The translations under genes and the position numbers were made by a program. This document shows positions 8,219-16,931 of a DNA stretch of 55,328 nt, piece by piece (position 1 is the first letter of the stretch; every line of letters starts with the position of its first letter). The notes beneath the pieces are model-generated. The model was not told where the DNA came from, ran no database searches, and saw nothing but the letters and a program-made list of their open reading frames with translations. Origin of the DNA: Mycolicibacterium sp. CBMA 226 (GTDB taxonomy: Bacteria; Actinomycetota; Actinomycetes; Mycobacteriales; Mycobacteriaceae); the NCBI RefSeq assembly GCF_009729075.1, contig NZ_VTGY01000031.1:1-55328 (forward strand). Direction: 5' to 3'.

Positions 8219-9249
8219 CAGGGCTCCCCGCAGCGTCCGGTGTTCTGCATGATCCAGGGGAAGTACGCGGTGCGACCTTGCAGATCCGTCACGCGGACGT
8301 TCATGCCGCACAGGTACTGGTTGATGAAGCTGCCATAGGCACCGAGGCGAACCAGTTTTCGGTAGTTGGCGGGCGCCTTCTGCAGCGCGAGATCCATACG
8401 GGCCTTGTCTTTGTCGTTGTCCAGCAATGTGGCCATTCGGTTGAGCTGGTTGACCGTTCCTGCGAGAGGCGGGCGGGCCTGCGTCATGAGTTCCGCCAGG
8501 GGACCCGTTCCGTTGTCCAGAGCGGTTATCGCCTCCCCGATCGGATCACGCTGCTGAGACAGCCCGGTGATCAGCTGTTGCAGGCGGGTGACGGCGCCAG
8601 AGAATTTGTCGCCGTCCTTGGCGACTGTCGCAACGACAGCGTTCAGGTTGTCGATCAACTGTTGAACCGTCTGCCCGTTGTCGGCCAGTGCGGTCGTGAA
8701 TGAAGTCGTCTGAGCCATCAGCGATTCCATGGTTCCGCCCTGGCCCTGCAGGATCTGGATCAGGGAGTTGGTCAGCGCGTTGACGTTCTGGGCGTTGAGT
8801 CCCTGGATGACGGGCTTGAGGCCGCCCAGTAGCAGGTCGAGATCCAACGCGGGTTCCGTGCGGTCGGCCGGAATCTGCGTGCCGGCCTGCTGGATTTTTG
8901 TCGGCCCAGGGTTGTCCACGAGCTCCAGGTAGCGATTGCCCACCAGATCGAGGTAACGCACAACAACGTTGGTGCCGGTGGTCAGTACGACGTCGCGATC
9001 GGCGTCGAAACCTACGACCACGGTGTTGTCAGGCCGCAGCGCGATCTTGTCGACCGTCCCTACCCGGATACCCGCGACTCGCACGGAGTCACCGACTTTG
9101 AGGCTGGAGGCGTCGGTGAACACGGCTGAGTAGCTGTTCGTTGAGCCCGTCCGGTACTGCCCGAGGATCGCGAAAAGCGCTGCGGTCACCAGGAGCATCG
9201 TGATGCCGAAGGCGCCGAACTTCACAGCGGTCGAGTTGTGATGCGTCAT
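8218..9249 (-). CDS. mceB: Mce family protein MceB
   Basis: This 343-residue protein has a membrane helix (about 10-30), an MCE domain (about 36-112, LKVGDSVRVAGIRVGTV) and a helical region ending near a conserved-looking C-terminal segment with two Cys residues (YLCGMN and GRCGEP). The ATG at 9249 overlaps the mceA stop (ATGA). It is second in the mce series. The partner permeases are YrbEA and YrbEB upstream. Confidence 0.9.
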   Translation of the reverse strand: MTHHNSTAVKFGAFGITMLLVTAALFAILGQYRTGSTNSYSAVFTDASSLKVGDSVRVAGIRVGTVDKIALRPDNTVVVGFDADRDVVLTTGTNVVVRYLDLVGNRYLELVDNPGPTKIQQAGTQIPADRTEPALDLDLLLGGLKPVIQGLNAQNVNALTNSLIQILQGQGGTMESLMAQTTSFTTALADNGQTVQQLIDNLNAVVATVAKDGDKFSGAVTRLQQLITGLSQQRDPIGEAITALDNGTGPLAELMTQARPPLAGTVNQLNRMATLLDNDKDKARMDLALQKAPANYRKLVRLGAYGSFINQYLCGMNVRVTDLQGRTAYFPWIMQNTGRCGEP

Positions 9250-10433
9250 CCTGGCTGCCCTGTCTGAGCGGTGTTGCGAGGCGGTCCGTCGATCGGGCCG
9301 AACAGGGCTTGCTTGAGGGCATCGGAGTTCAACAGGATCCCTTGGTTTCCGTACTGTGCGGGGTTTGCGTTGATGTCGGTGACCACGAACGGTGGCCGCT
9401 CCCCGAAGCCGACGTTGGGCAGGCCCATACACTGGGGTCCGCCCGACGCGGCGACCTTCGGCAGGTTGCCGGGATAGCGGTAGCGCTCTGTGCCCAGCAG
9501 GAACGAGTCCAGCAGCATGATCCCGGGCAATGGTTGCGGCGGTCCCATCGCCAGCGGCTCCATACCCTTGAGTGCGCAGGTGAGCGCTTGGTTGTATTGG
9601 TTGGTCAGGCTGGTCGTGGGCACCAATACGTGCATGGCATCGATGGTCGCGTTGCTGTTAGTACTGACCACGTCATTGCCGATGTCTGCCAATCCGATGG
9701 CGCTCAGCAGTACCGTGTCGAGGTCGTGCTGGCGCTCGACGATGGTGTCGCTGAGCCGGGATGCGTTGCGTGCGGCGTCCATCAGATCGGGGCCGGCATC
9801 CGCGTAGGCGTCGAGTACCTTTGGGGCCGTGGCGATTTCCTGGCTCATGGTGTGAAGACTCGGATCGATCTTGGTGAGCATGGCATCGAAGTCGACCATG
9901 GTCTGACCCAGCTTGTTGCCGCGGCCGCCCAGCGCCTGCGCCATGGCTCCGAGTGTCTCGTTGAGCTTTTCGGGTTGTACTTGGGAAAGCACATCCACCA
10001 AATGCTCGAACACCGTATTGATCTCGACAGTGACGTGGCTGGCGTCGAGAACCTGTCCCGCGTGCAGCGACTGGGCAGACGGTTCCGCCGGCGGGACGAG
10101 GTCGACATACTTGGCGCCGAACACTGTGCTCGACACGATCTGTACCCCGGTGTTGGCCGGAATCAGCTGCAGGTAGCCAGGATTCATCGCTAGATGGATG
10201 GCGGCACTTCCGTCTGGTAGGTCTTCGATGGCGGCTACCTTGCCCACTTGGGCGCCATGCAGTTTCACCTTGGCATCGGGGTTCATGATCAGGCCCACGC
10301 GCGAAGACAGCACTGTCACCGGTGCCGTGGCGGTCGCTCCACCGCGGAACAACACGACGGCGCCGACAACCAGCGCGGCGGTGATGCCCATCGCAGCAAC
10401 GCCGGTGAGCAAACGTAATGAATCACGTGACAT
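9246..10433 (-). CDS. mceA: Mce family protein MceA
   Basis: This 395-residue protein has a membrane helix at about 12-29 and an MCE domain at about 36-115 (MNPDAKVKLHGAQVGKV). The helical middle is followed by a C-terminal region that includes a Cys and a short Pro-rich end. It lies 11 bases after the yrbEB stop, as in other mce operons where mceA follows the two permease genes. By analogy with other Mce systems, the six Mce proteins assemble into a hetero-hexamer that conducts lipid across the periplasm to the YrbE permease. Confidence 0.9.
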   Translation of the reverse strand: MSRDSLRLLTGVAAMGITAALVVGAVVLFRGGATATAPVTVLSSRVGLIMNPDAKVKLHGAQVGKVAAIEDLPDGSAAIHLAMNPGYLQLIPANTGVQIVSSTVFGAKYVDLVPPAEPSAQSLHAGQVLDASHVTVEINTVFEHLVDVLSQVQPEKLNETLGAMAQALGGRGNKLGQTMVDFDAMLTKIDPSLHTMSQEIATAPKVLDAYADAGPDLMDAARNASRLSDTIVERQHDLDTVLLSAIGLADIGNDVVSTNSNATIDAMHVLVPTTSLTNQYNQALTCALKGMEPLAMGPPQPLPGIMLLDSFLLGTERYRYPGNLPKVAASGGPQCMGLPNVGFGERPPFVVTDINANPAQYGNQGILLNSDALKQALFGPIDGPPRNTAQTGQPG

Positions 10434-10444
10434 TCGATGCCTGC

Positions 10445-11305
10445 TTAGCCTGAGAGGTTGAAGTTGCCGTTGGACCCGTAGATGGCCAGTGAGATCAGCA
10501 ACGTGATGGAGACGACCACGATCAGTGAGGTGCGGACGGCGTTGCCGACCGCCACGCCCACCCCGGCCGGGCCTCCGCTGGCGAAGAAGCCGTAGAAGGT
10601 GTGCAGCAGCAGGATCGCGAGGGCCATCAGGACGGCTTCCAGGAATGACCAGAGCAGGTCGATGGGATTGAGGAACGTGTCGAAGTAGTGGTTATAGAGG
10701 CCGCCGGACTGCCCCAGCAGCACAACGGTGGTGAATTGGCTTGCGAGGAAGGACAAGATCACAGCGATGGCGTACAGCGGGGTGATCGCCAGCATTCCGG
10801 CCGCGATGCGCGTGCTCACGAGGTATTCGACAGATCTGATGCCCATGGACTCCAGCGCATCGATCTCTTCGTTAATCCGCATCGCGCCCAACTGGGCGGT
10901 GACGCCGGCACCGAAGGTGGCCGCCAGACCGATGCCGGCGACGATCGGCGCCGAGATTCGGACGTTGATGAATGCGGCCAGGAATCCGGTCAGCGCTTCG
11001 ATGCCGATGTTGCCCAGCGAGCTGTAACCCTGGATCGCCAGCACGCCGCCCGTAGCGAGGGTCAGAAATCCGACGATGACCACGGTGCCACCGATCATCG
11101 CCAACGTGCCTGCGCCCATGCTGATTTCAGCGATGAGCCGGATCACTTCGCGTCGGTAGTGCGCTGCGGCGTACGGCACGGCCGCGAGCGCCCGGCAGTA
11201 GAACAGGATGTGATCGCCGATGCCGGCGGTGATCTTCGCGGGCGTGTGAACGGCGCGGGTCAGCCGTGGGTAGGTGGACCGGAGCGGTGCTGTGGTGCGA
11301 GTCAT
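10445..11305 (-). CDS. yrbEB: YrbEB (MlaE-family) permease of the Mce transporter
   Basis: This 286-residue integral membrane protein of the MlaE family has five or so hydrophobic segments. The family motif is seen as INEEIDALESMGI near the middle, matching the EExDAxxxMG element thought to contact the ATPase. The start at 11305 (ATG overlapping the yrbEA stop, ATGA) is chosen over the long upstream extension, which lies inside yrbEA. The cognate ATPase (MceG/MkI) is not in this window. In mycobacteria it is normally encoded elsewhere and shared. Confidence 0.9.
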   Translation of the reverse strand: MTRTTAPLRSTYPRLTRAVHTPAKITAGIGDHILFYCRALAAVPYAAAHYRREVIRLIAEISMGAGTLAMIGGTVVIVGFLTLATGGVLAIQGYSSLGNIGIEALTGFLAAFINVRISAPIVAGIGLAATFGAGVTAQLGAMRINEEIDALESMGIRSVEYLVSTRIAAGMLAITPLYAIAVILSFLASQFTTVVLLGQSGGLYNHYFDTFLNPIDLLWSFLEAVLMALAILLLHTFYGFFASGGPAGVGVAVGNAVRTSLIVVVSITLLISLAIYGSNGNFNLSG

Positions 11306-12072
11306 CGGGTCGTCATCTGGATTCCGATGGCGGTGACCACCACGTTGACCACGAACAGGGACATGAACGCGTACACGACGGTCTCGTTGACTGCGTTGCC
11401 GACCGCTTTGGCTCCGCCGCCGGAAATGGTGAGCCCGCGGTAGCAGGCCACAACGCCCGCGATGAGGCCGAACAGTGTCGCCTTGACGCAGGAGATGACG
11501 ACTTCGGGAACGCCGGTGAGGAGCGTGATGCCGGCGGCGAATGCACCGGGGTTTACGTCCTGGACGAATACCGAGAACAGGTATCCGCCGAGGATGCCGA
11601 TGATGACCACAAGACTGTTGAGGAGCAGCGCGACGAGTCCGGAGGCCAGCATGCGGGGAGTGACCAGCCGCTGCACCGGGTTGATGCCGAGCACTTCCAT
11701 GGCGTCGATCTCTTCCCGGATGGTGCGCGATCCCAGGTCTGCACACATTGCGGTCGCGCCGGCGCCGGCCACGATCAGCACCGTCACCATGGGCCCGACC
11801 TGTGTGACAGCACCGAACGCGGCGCCGGCTCCGGAGAGGTCGGCGGCACCCAGTTCGCGAAGCAAGATGTTGAGGGTGAAGGACACCAACACGGTGAACG
11901 GGATCGCGACGAGGAGCGTGGGTGCCAGAGACACGCGGGCGACAAACCAGGACTGGTCAAGGAATTCGCGCCACTGGACTGGCCGCCGGAACGCGAATTT
12001 GGCTGCGTCGGCCGTCATGGCGAACAACCCTCCGACCGCTTGCAACGGACCGGCGAACGATCGCTGCGGCAT
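11302..12072 (-). CDS. yrbEA: YrbEA (MlaE-family) permease of the Mce transporter
   Basis: This 256-residue MlaE-family permease carries the REEIDAMEVLGI motif and the REFLDQSWFVARVSLAPT segment seen in mycobacterial YrbEA proteins. The start at 12072 is supported by ACGGAG about 6 bases upstream. The open frame to 12252 is not used because the added residues do not resemble protein. First gene of the mce operon, it is followed by yrbEB in an ATGA overlap. Upstream is a 334-base gap to the TetR gene, where the operon promoter should lie. Confidence 0.9.
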   Translation of the reverse strand: MPQRSFAGPLQAVGGLFAMTADAAKFAFRRPVQWREFLDQSWFVARVSLAPTLLVAIPFTVLVSFTLNILLRELGAADLSGAGAAFGAVTQVGPMVTVLIVAGAGATAMCADLGSRTIREEIDAMEVLGINPVQRLVTPRMLASGLVALLLNSLVVIIGILGGYLFSVFVQDVNPGAFAAGITLLTGVPEVVISCVKATLFGLIAGVVACYRGLTISGGGAKAVGNAVNETVVYAFMSLFVVNVVVTAIGIQMTTR

Positions 12073-12406
12073 GACGTACTCCGTTTCTCTAGCGGGGACC
12101 CGCGAGTCGATGTGACCCGGGACACGTCCCACCGAGGAAGATTGGCAGTCGCGCTTCGGGCCCCGCCATCGTGAATCCCTCCCACCGGGATTTCGGGAAT
12201 GGCGGCCGTATCGTTCAGTGAGCGGGAAAAATGATTGACCCAGCCACCTCACGGGACGGACTCTGCCCGGGCGGCAGTGCGGGTTGTGGACGGTTGAGAT
12301 GCGGTGTTCGGGCTACACCACTTCGGTCACGCGCACCACACAGAAGTCGGCAGTGATGCACTCGCCCGGGTCAGGTGAAAACGATTGCGGCTCAGCGTAG
12401 TTGCCG
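12073..12406 (-). promoter_or_regulatory. Control region upstream of the yrbE-mce operon
   Basis: This 334-base stretch has no credible gene. It holds an imperfect inverted repeat at 12165-12203. The left arm GCCATCGTGAATCCC (12165-12179) and right arm GGGATTTCGGGAATGGC (12187-12203) share AATCCC/GGGATT and GCCAT/ATGGC, with a 7-base centre. It could be the operator of the TetR protein encoded just upstream or a transcript hairpin. I do not see a clear -10/-35 pair. Confidence 0.4.
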
Positions 12407-13084
12407 TCAGGCCACATTCTCCTCGTCGTGTCCGCCGATTGCCTTTTGCGGGGAAGCAGTGGCCTCGGCGGAGGAGTGTTTGCGTTGCCAAGAACTGACC
12501 ACCAAGCTGAGTCGCTGCAGCAAGTCGTCCAGGCCGGAGCGCTGTTGGCTGATGGCAACGACATTGGTAACCCAGATGTCGGCTAGTATCTCGGCGACAT
12601 CGCGGTGCAGGTATGCCGCATGCCCGTCGTCCAAGGCTGTGTAGAAAATCTGAATCAGCTGCTGATGGACGGTATCCGCCAGGGCTGAAGCCTCCGCGCG
12701 GGCATACAAGTACGGTCGGATTACGGCATCTGTGAATCGAGGAGACGAGCATAGCGAAGCGGTGAGCGTGCGGGTTGTCTCTAAAACCCTTTGGCAGCAG
12801 TCTGATTCGGAGCTGTCGAGTTCGGCGGAGATGGCAGAGAAGTCGCGGAGCCATCGGTGCAGGCATGCCAGCATCAGGTCGTCTTTTGAGGTGAAGTAGC
12901 GATATAGGGTGCTCGGCGCTATGCCCGCAGTCGCGGCGACCGAGCGGATTTGGCAGTCAACGGTGCCCAGGGCGGCAAGTGTCGTCGCGGCCGCGACGAT
13001 CCGTTCGTAGCTTTCCAGTCGACGACGCGGATCCGTCAGTACCAGCTTCGCCGACGCGGCATCTCCAGGGTCATGGTTCGGCAT
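12407..13084 (-). CDS. TetR-family regulator next to the mce operon
   Basis: This 225-residue protein has an N-terminal helix-turn-helix (about 45-70, IRSVAATAGIAPSTLYRYF). Its C-terminal ligand domain resembles KstR-type regulators of lipid genes. Two tandem ATG codons are present (13087 and 13084). AAGGAG lies 3 bases from the first and 6 from the second, so the second is preferred. Codons further upstream (to 13144) lack a binding site. It lies on the same strand as, and 334 bases before, yrbEA, and probably controls the mce operon, though this is inferred from position. It is a single-domain TetR, unlike the double-domain Mce3R of M. tuberculosis. Confidence 0.8.
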   Translation of the reverse strand: MPNHDPGDAASAKLVLTDPRRRLESYERIVAAATTLAALGTVDCQIRSVAATAGIAPSTLYRYFTSKDDLMLACLHRWLRDFSAISAELDSSESDCCQRVLETTRTLTASLCSSPRFTDAVIRPYLYARAEASALADTVHQQLIQIFYTALDDGHAAYLHRDVAEILADIWVTNVVAISQQRSGLDDLLQRLSLVVSSWQRKHSSAEATASPQKAIGGHDEENVA

Positions 13085-13218
13085 CATCGGCTCCTTCGTG
13101 CGCAACTGCTCTTGGGTTGCTCTCCGGCTCAGGCGGACGCACAACTAGCTACAATCGCCGCACCTCCGCAAATGCTGGTGCTACAACGAGTCGAAATGCA
13201 CTTGTGTACTTCGCATTC

Positions 13219-13246
13219 AGTGTAGGAAAGGCCTCGGACCGGTCAA
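13219..13246 (-). promoter_or_regulatory. SigA-type promoter of the TetR gene
   Basis: On the minus strand TTGACC (13246-13241) and TACACT (13224-13219) are separated by 16 bases, close to the SigA consensus TTGACA/TATAAT. Transcription would start near 13212 and give a leader of about 125 bases before the ATG at 13084. Confidence 0.5.
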
Positions 13247-13327
13247 TGGAGACGGTAAGAAGTACCGGTGATTGCCAGCCAGGCGGATTCCCGGCCAGCG
13301 GGATGTGCTGCGCAGCGCGGCGGCCCG

Positions 13328-13822
13328 CTACGTTTCCGCGAGGCGTTTGAAGTTCAGCAATTGTCGGCGCGCCATCACCAGGTCACCCAGCGACAGCAGT
13401 GGGGCGACAAATCGCATTGATTGCGGCGCGGCGAGTTTCAATACCAGCCGCGTTGAGTGGTCGTCGATCGGGGTGAGCCGATACGACATGTAGCCTCCCA
13501 TGATCTGTGCCGTCAACTGCACCTCGTGGTCGACTGCGAGAATTCTGCCTAGCGGTCGCCCGCCGCTGGCACTGAATGGATCGCCGGGCTCGGGATCGCG
13601 GAGGTTGCGCAGCTCGCGCGGTGATCGACGCCCGAGGTTGTCTATCCAGTCGTAGGAGTACGGCGCGAGGCGGACCTGAATAAGCCACGGCCACAGGCGT
13701 TCTGGAGTCGTATTCACCGTGACGCCGCGCCACGCTTCAAGTGCAGGGCCGGTGACGTAGAGGTCACAGTCGTACTCCGCGCGAGTCTCAGCGTCGGTGA
13801 CGCCCCAACGATCTCCGATCAT
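13328..13822 (-). CDS. SRPBCC (START-like) family protein
   Basis: This is a 164-residue protein. The pattern WRGVTVNTTPERLWPWLIQ near residues 31-49, the VDHEVQLTAQ strand and the YRLTPIDDHSTRLVLKL strand fit the polyketide-cyclase/START-like SRPBCC fold, which binds hydrophobic ligands. No enzymatic residues can be assigned. A strong AGGAGGT lies upstream. It starts 23 bases after the nuoN stop on the same strand, so it is probably the last gene of the nuo transcript. It has no known role in Complex I. Confidence 0.65.
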   Translation of the reverse strand: MIGDRWGVTDAETRAEYDCDLYVTGPALEAWRGVTVNTTPERLWPWLIQVRLAPYSYDWIDNLGRRSPRELRNLRDPEPGDPFSASGGRPLGRILAVDHEVQLTAQIMGGYMSYRLTPIDDHSTRLVLKLAAPQSMRFVAPLLSLGDLVMARRQLLNFKRLAET

Positions 13823-13845
13823 CGCACGCTCACCTCCTCAGCGGC

Positions 13846-15387
13846 TCAGCGCAAAAACTGCCCGGCGTGATTGGCCAGGTCGAGCACGGGCTGGGGGACG
13901 GCTCCGAGCGCGAGGGTGACGAAGGCCGTCAGTCCGATCATCGCAGTACTCAGGCTTCCCGACTGCACCTCGGGGCCGTCCTCGACCGCATCGGTGAAGA
14001 ACATCAGGACGATCACCCGGACATAGAAGTACGCGGCGACGGCACTGGCGATGACGCCGATCACCACCAACGACGCGGCGCCACCTTCGGCCGCCGCTTT
14101 GAAGACCGCGAACTTGCTGACGAATCCACTGGTCAGCGGAATGCCGGCAAACGCCAGTAGAAACAGCGCGAACACCACACCGAAGAACGGATGCCGACGG
14201 CCCAGCCCGGCCCACCGGCGCAGGTCGCCTTCCTCGTCACCGTCGGACCGCCGCACCACACTCACCACCGCGAACGCGCCGAGTGTGCTGAACCCATAAG
14301 CGAACAAATAGAACAACGATGCCGACAGGCCGCTGTCGTTGAGTGCGATCACGCCGGTGAGGATGAAACCGGTGTGGGCGATCGACGAGTACGCCAGCAT
14401 GCGCTTGACGTCGTCCTGGGCGATGGCGATTACCGTACCCACCGCCATGGACAACACCGCGATGATCGACAGCACCGGCCGCCAGTCGTTGGCGAGTGCC
14501 GGCAGCGCCACGTAGCAGACCCGCAGCAGCGCGCCGAATGCGGCGATCTTGGTGGCCGACGCCATGAAGGCCGTCACCGGTGTGGGCGCCCCCTGATAGA
14601 CGTCGGGTACCCACGAATGGAACGGAACGGCACCGACTTTGAACAACAGGCCGACGCACAGGAGCGCTATTCCGATGAGCCCCCACGAGGCCGGTCCGCG
14701 GCCGGCCGCGACGCCAGACAAGCTCAGGCTGCCCGAATAGCCGTACAGCATCGCGACTCCGAAGAGGAAGAACGCGGACGAAAAGGCGCCCAGCAGAAAG
14801 TACTTGAGCGACGCTTCCTGGGACAGCAGCCGATTCCGGCGCGCGAGGCCACACATCAGGTACAGCGGCAGCGACAACACCTCGAGCGCGACGAACATCG
14901 TCAGCAGATCATCTGACGCGCCGAACAGCAGCATGCCCCCGAGCGCGAACATCGCCAGGGGGAACACCTCGGTCTGTACCACGCCGGCTTTCAGCGCGAT
15001 CTGCTCGGCGGCGCTGCCCGGCACTGTCGCGGCCTGCGGAGTGAAGGCGGCCAGTCCACTGCCATCCGAAACTCGTTGAGCCATCAGCAAGGTCGCCAAC
15101 AGGCTGACGCCCAACAGGGTGCCCTGCAGGAAGAGCGCCGGACGGTCAATGGCGATCGCGCCGAGGACCGCGGGCCGGCCGATCGCCGAGCCCAGGTGCA
15201 GCGCCTGGGATACCACCGCGAGCAAGGCGACCGCCTGCCCGCCGATGCTCAAAGTGACCTGGGTACGGTACCGCGCTGAGCGCGGTGCGAAAGCCTCCAC
15301 GAGCACGCCCGCCAACGCGATGCTGAAGACAATCAGCATCGGAGACAGCAGGCCGTATTCGACGGATGGCGCAGGGATGGGCGTCAC
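13846..15387 (-). CDS. nuoN: NADH-quinone oxidoreductase subunit N
   Basis: This 513-residue antiporter-like membrane subunit of Complex I has about 14 hydrophobic segments. It carries the family motifs DDLLTMFVALEVLSLPLYL and VGAVPFHSWVPDVYQGAPTP, the latter with the Lys and His of the proton path, and AQDDVKRMLAYSSIAH. It is the last nuo gene. It begins with GTG in a GTGA overlap with the nuoM stop. Confidence 0.95.
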   Translation of the reverse strand: MTPIPAPSVEYGLLSPMLIVFSIALAGVLVEAFAPRSARYRTQVTLSIGGQAVALLAVVSQALHLGSAIGRPAVLGAIAIDRPALFLQGTLLGVSLLATLLMAQRVSDGSGLAAFTPQAATVPGSAAEQIALKAGVVQTEVFPLAMFALGGMLLFGASDDLLTMFVALEVLSLPLYLMCGLARRNRLLSQEASLKYFLLGAFSSAFFLFGVAMLYGYSGSLSLSGVAAGRGPASWGLIGIALLCVGLLFKVGAVPFHSWVPDVYQGAPTPVTAFMASATKIAAFGALLRVCYVALPALANDWRPVLSIIAVLSMAVGTVIAIAQDDVKRMLAYSSIAHTGFILTGVIALNDSGLSASLFYLFAYGFSTLGAFAVVSVVRRSDGDEEGDLRRWAGLGRRHPFFGVVFALFLLAFAGIPLTSGFVSKFAVFKAAAEGGAASLVVIGVIASAVAAYFYVRVIVLMFFTDAVEDGPEVQSGSLSTAMIGLTAFVTLALGAVPQPVLDLANHAGQFLR

Positions 15388-16931
15388 CGGGCGACCCCCT
15401 GGGCAATGCTCGCCGAGGTATGTCCGACAGCGGGATTGATGATGTCCAGGGCCGGCTTCGGGTAGATGCCCAGCACCAACAACAGGGCGACGAGCGGCAC
15501 CACTACGGCCAGTTCGCGCGGTACCAGGTCACGCAGCTTGTCGTTGCCGTCGGCGACGGGGCCGGTCATCATGCGCTGGTACATCCACAAGATGTAGAGC
15601 GCAGAGAGCACGAGGGCGGTAGCCGCGACGGCGGTGACAGCCGGGTAGTGGATGAATGTGCCGACCAGGACCAGGAATTCGCTGATGAACGGGGCGAGTC
15701 CGGGCAGTGACAGCGTGGCGAGGCCGGCGATCAGGAACGTGCCGGCGAGGACCGGAGCGACGGTCTGCACGCCACCGTAGTCAGCGATGGCTCGAGACCC
15801 GCGCCGGGACACCAGGAATCCGGCGATCAGGAACAGTGCGGCGGTTGAGATGCCGTGGTTGACCATGTACAGCGCGGCGCCGGACTGCGCCTGCTCGGTC
15901 ACCGCGAAGATGCCCAAGATGATGAAGCCGAAGTGCGAAATCGAGGTGTAGGAGATCAGGCGCATGACGTCGCTCTGACCGATGGCCACGATGGCGCCGT
16001 AGACGATGCCGATCACCGCCAGCGCGATGATTAATGGCCGGAATGTCGCCGCCGATGAGGGGAAGAGCTGCAGGCAGTACCGGAGCATGCCGAAGGTCCC
16101 CACCTTGTCGACGACGGCCATCATCAGGACGGCCGTCGCCGGCGTGGCCTGCACGGCCGCGTCGGGCAGCCACCGGTGCAGCGGCCACAACGGTGCTTTG
16201 ACGGCGAACGCGAACATGAATCCGCCGAACAATGCGTTGGCCAATCCCGGGCTGATGGTCAGCGTGCCGGAGCGCGCGGCGTCCGCGACAGCACGGAAAT
16301 CGAACGTGCCGTGGGTGAATACCGGGCTGTTGGCGGTGGCCACGTACAGCCCGATGACCGCGGCCAGCATGATCAGGCCGCCGAACAGGTTGTACAACAG
16401 GAACTTCACCGCAGCCTTCGACGCTGCGGGCCGGTCCGCGCCGAAACCGCCGATGAGGAAGTACATCGGGATCAGCATGGCCTCGAAGAACACGTAGAAC
16501 AGCAGGATGTCCAGCGATACCAGGGAAATCAGCACCATCGACTCGACGGCGAGGATCAACGCGAAATAGGCGTGCGTCGACTTGGCCTGTGCGCCCGCGT
16601 CGTTCGTGTCACCGTCGTGCCATCCGGCGATGATGAGCAGTGGTACCAGGACGGCCGTCAGCGCGACCAGCACCAGGGCCACGCCGTCCACACCGAGGAT
16701 GTAGCCGGTGCCGAACGACGGTATCCATGGATGGTTCTCGACGAACTGATAGCGCGCCCCGGCCGGGTCGAACCGCAGCGCCAACACCAGCGCGATGACG
16801 AGCACCACCAGCGCGACCGTGAGCGCGGTCCAGCGGGCGAATGCCCGTGCGGCAGAGGGCAACAGGATCACTGCCGCACCGCCGGCCATCGGGACGGCCC
16901 ACAACGCCGTCAGCCACCACATTCCGGTCAC
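15384..16931 (-). CDS. nuoM: NADH-quinone oxidoreductase subunit M
   Basis: This antiporter-like proton-translocating subunit is about 515 residues long. Motifs include LFYVFFEAMLIPMYFLIGGF, KAPLWPLHRWLPDA and GQSDVMRLISYTSISHFGFI. The start is uncertain by three codons. GTG at 16931 overlaps the nuoL stop (GTGA) and has GAGGG just upstream, so it is preferred over ATG at 16922. Much longer open-frame extensions lie inside nuoL and are rejected. It is shorter than my recollection of M. tuberculosis NuoM, mainly in the loop after the AGWHDGD segment and at the C-terminus. Confidence 0.95.
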   Translation of the reverse strand: MTGMWWLTALWAVPMAGGAAVILLPSAARAFARWTALTVALVVLVIALVLALRFDPAGARYQFVENHPWIPSFGTGYILGVDGVALVLVALTAVLVPLLIIAGWHDGDTNDAGAQAKSTHAYFALILAVESMVLISLVSLDILLFYVFFEAMLIPMYFLIGGFGADRPAASKAAVKFLLYNLFGGLIMLAAVIGLYVATANSPVFTHGTFDFRAVADAARSGTLTISPGLANALFGGFMFAFAVKAPLWPLHRWLPDAAVQATPATAVLMMAVVDKVGTFGMLRYCLQLFPSSAATFRPLIIALAVIGIVYGAIVAIGQSDVMRLISYTSISHFGFIILGIFAVTEQAQSGAALYMVNHGISTAALFLIAGFLVSRRGSRAIADYGGVQTVAPVLAGTFLIAGLATLSLPGLAPFISEFLVLVGTFIHYPAVTAVAATALVLSALYILWMYQRMMTGPVADGNDKLRDLVPRELAVVVPLVALLLVLGIYPKPALDIINPAVGHTSASIAQGVAR

